Assembly (NCBI GenBank): GCA_009869945.1
Contig: WIXG01000002.1
Span: forward strand, 682,001 to 746,000
Reading direction: 5' to 3'
DNA length: 64,000 nt
DNA from: Mesaphorura yosii
Lineage: Eukaryota > Arthropoda > Collembola > Poduromorpha > Tullbergiidae
Part shown: positions 61,901-64,000 of the stretch, piece after piece
Numbering within the stretch: the first letter of the stretch is position 1
Layout: each line of letters begins with the position of its first letter
The notes under the pieces: generated by a model
What the model was told of the DNA's origin: nothing
Database searches by the model: none
The model's input: only the letters and a program-made list of their open reading frames with translations
Position numbers and translations under genes: made by a program

Positions 61901-64000
61901 AAGGACCATGCGATTTTGTCCGTCAAATGTGCTGACTGACAAAGTGTCAAGTCCGGAGTCCAGCCAATAAATTCGCTTCGCACGCCAGTCAACTGCAATT
62001 CCGCGAGGCTCGTCCAGACCTGTCACCTAAATTGACAAGAAATTAATTGATGATTTGCAATATCATGTAATCGCGTTGATTTATCATGCGAAATCTTACA
62101 ATATTCTGGATAGTTTCAACATTCCTCTTTTTCCTCATGAAATGCATCACATTGTTATTCTCCATCGGTCTGTAAAAGTATAAAACTGACTGGATCGCTT
62201 TCAAGGTGGAACTTGTCCAGAAAATTCTGATTCCTCCGTCTGTGCCCAGGAAGTAATCCATGGACTCAATCTTTGAATCCGAGTTATCGTTGGACGATAC
62301 AATTTGTGAAGAATCATTTCCGTAAAGCTTCTGAGGGTTGACTCGCTTCAGTTCGTTCTCACTCGCAACCACCATCACGGAGGGATCACCTGGCATTGCA
62401 TTATTTGCCGTTACTTTACACCAACAGCAAAAACTAAAATCGGTTTTGGGCAAGCGAAGTCGTACCCTCTGAACGGCAGGTTGTGAGGTTCCCGTTTGTG
62501 GTTAGAATATAGCCTGGTGCACATTCGCAAGAGAAGTTATGCCGGCTTGACGTTGAGTACTTCTTAACCACGCAAACTTGAGAACACGACGCAAATGGAC
62601 AACGAACACAGTCCCTCTCATCACTAAGATTCATTGCCACAATTCAGTAGGACTCTTATAACTCAGCATCAGTGAAAGATTCAATATCAAACTTGTACCT
62701 CAAATCTCCGCAATCATTGAATCCGTCGCAAGACAGACTCGCGTTTATGCATTTCTTGTTAGAGCACTGGAATTCACCCACAGGACAATGTCGTTTTCCA
62801 ATGCAAAGCGAAGGATTTTCTAGTAACCGTTATTCAGACATGTAAGATAATTACTCAACAACAAGGTAATTAGCCTGAAGTAGTCTTAATTACCGTCAGA
62901 CATGTCTTTACAGTCGTTTACACCATCGCAAGTTTTAGAGTATTGAATGCAGATGTTGTTTCGACACCTGAGAGTTCAGATGCAAAATTTCAAGCACAAC
63001 ATAACTTGTTACGGATTTATCAAGCAGGATTCTCTTTACCTAAAGCGGCCTGGCTCGCAAACTCGGGTGGCACAAAGAGCAGCATTTTCATCCCTGCGAA
63101 GAAAAATGAGCATGAATAGCATGACTTAAGCCATGATTTAACATAAGTTGGTCGAAGCTTACGATCCGTCGACGCAGTCCCGCATTCCTAAAAACAACAA
63201 TAAGTTGAGCAATTTCTATTCATTTAATTGTCTGACGTGTGAATCGGGACTCACCATCACAAACCCACGATTGACTAAGGCATTCACCGTTGCTGCACAT
63301 AAACTGATCGGAATTACACGCGTGTCTGGTGCAGTTTGCCTGGTAAAAACGTGAATTAATAAAAGAGTTGTTTGTATCGTAAGCGGAAGCTAAGGCTAAA
63401 ATAAATTTAAATTCTGACCTCGTCATTTCCAGATAGACAGTCCAAGTCTCCCTAAAGAGATAACAAATTCAAACTATATCCCTGTCAACTGATGCGGGCT
63501 GGTGCCTAGGTAAACTTACATCGCATCGCCAACTTGATGCGATACAGAATTGTGGATCCATACACTGGAACTCTTGATGACCACAAGTTGTGTTGCAGTT
63601 CTGCTCGTCGCTTCTGTCTTCGCAATTGTACTCTCCATTACACTTATAGATGCCTCGAATACATCGTCCGTCACCACAACGAAATTCCGACTCGCTGCAG
63701 TTTCGAGGCTCACAATGAGGCCCTTCGTCACTCCCATCCTGATGCACAAATTATTGTACAAGTGAATACTAAGAACAAGAACTGTATGGCCCTTAATCAG
63801 ACACGAACGAATACCTCGCAATCCAAATCGAACTGTAAAGGAAATAAATTCATGATTATAACAAAAACAGAAAGGTTCTTAACAATTTGTTACACACGCT
63901 TCGATGTCAACTTACATCGCACTTCCATCGACCAGGAATGCATTTGGTGTTGTTGCAGCGGAAGTACGTTGGATCACACTTGTGTCCTTCAGTTGACGCG
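58939..64000 (-). CDS. LRP1: LRP1-type LDL receptor-related protein, C-terminal part
   Basis: Endocytic and signalling receptor. Exons: 64000-63916, 63832-63815, 63738-63520, 63451-63419, 63339-63255, 63187-63163, 63093-63040, 62967-62894, 62819-62699, 62623-62466, 62389-62100, 62026-61848, 61772-61561, 61482-61306, 61233-61027, 60954-60824, 60762-60481, 60391-60280, 60214-59965, 59894-59750, 59673-59567, 59494-59315, 59242-58939. All phases agree and give 1148 residues. Domains in order: a cluster of LDL-A repeats with CDxxxDCxDxSDE calcium sites, an EGF module, then a furin site RKKR. The last YWTD propeller follows ([36 protein letters not shown]), then about eight EGF modules. A membrane segment ([20 protein letters not shown]) leads to a tail with [15 protein letters not shown] and GLLQSED, ending DPLT. 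Order and tail match LRP1 rather than LRP2 or LRP5/6. The N-terminal three quarters lie beyond the right edge. Confidence 0.95.
61483..61560 (-). other. 78-bp in-frame intron (exitron-like) in the LRP1 propeller
   Basis: The frame is open straight through this segment, but it has a GT donor (CTTG|GTACTG) and a strong acceptor (CGCCCTTCTCAG). Removing it joins KRFLG to [12 protein letters not shown], which aligns without a gap to the human LRP1 propeller. Retention would add 26 residues. Confidence 0.75.
63815..63832 (-). other. 18-nt LRP1 microexon
   Basis: TTCGATTTGGATTGCGAG, flanked by TTTACAG and GTATTCG, supplies FDLDCE, half of an LDL-A calcium site. Its phase is 0 on both sides. Microexons of 33 nt (63451-63419) and 25 nt (63187-63163) follow in the same domain cluster. 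Confidence 0.8.

Overview
This window is animal nuclear DNA with four conserved multi-exon genes and introns that follow GT-AG rules. Most introns are 55-110 bp. The protein set (acetyl-CoA synthetase, p62/ref(2)P, Mind bomb, LRP1), the short introns and the presence of miR-133 (absent from C. elegans) suggest an arthropod or closely related protostome. I cannot name the species.

Layout from left to right. (1) 1-1683, minus strand: 5' two thirds of acetyl-CoA synthetase; the 3' part lies off the left edge. (2) 3746-5727, minus strand: a complete p62/sequestosome-1 (ref(2)P) gene with ZZ, LIR and UBA, but no N-terminal PB1 domain in the reading that starts here. (3) 7022-57815, plus strand: a complete mind bomb (mib1) gene in 25 coding exons, 1164 codons, head-to-head with p62 across 1.3 kb. 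(4) 64000-58939, minus strand: the C-terminal 1148 residues of an LRP1-type receptor in 23 exons, from LDL-A repeats through a furin site, YWTD propeller, EGF repeats and membrane segment to an NPxY tail. mib1 and LRP1 end tail-to-tail with poly(A) signals under 100 bp apart.

The main result concerns the single giant intron of mib1 (10170-51420, 41.25 kb), which splits the ankyrin repeats. It holds no convincing protein gene. On its minus strand, antisense to mib1, it encodes the two classic muscle microRNAs: miR-1 (hairpin about 40578-40665) and miR-133 (hairpin about 21020-21088). Both mature sequences and both hairpin arms can be read directly. In vertebrates miR-1-2 and miR-133a-1 also sit antisense inside a MIB1 intron, in the same order. 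The window therefore appears to preserve an ancient nested gene arrangement. A perfect MEF2 site lies 2 kb upstream of miR-1. A read-through reading frame and poly(A) signal at the start of the same intron suggest a possible truncated, RING-less Mind bomb isoform.

The rest of the intron is mostly unique sequence with scattered 4- and 6-bp microsatellites and one 496-bp MITE-like DNA element (15065-15560). The later mib1 introns (51530-56709) are also long and of the same texture, whereas the first 14 introns are tiny.
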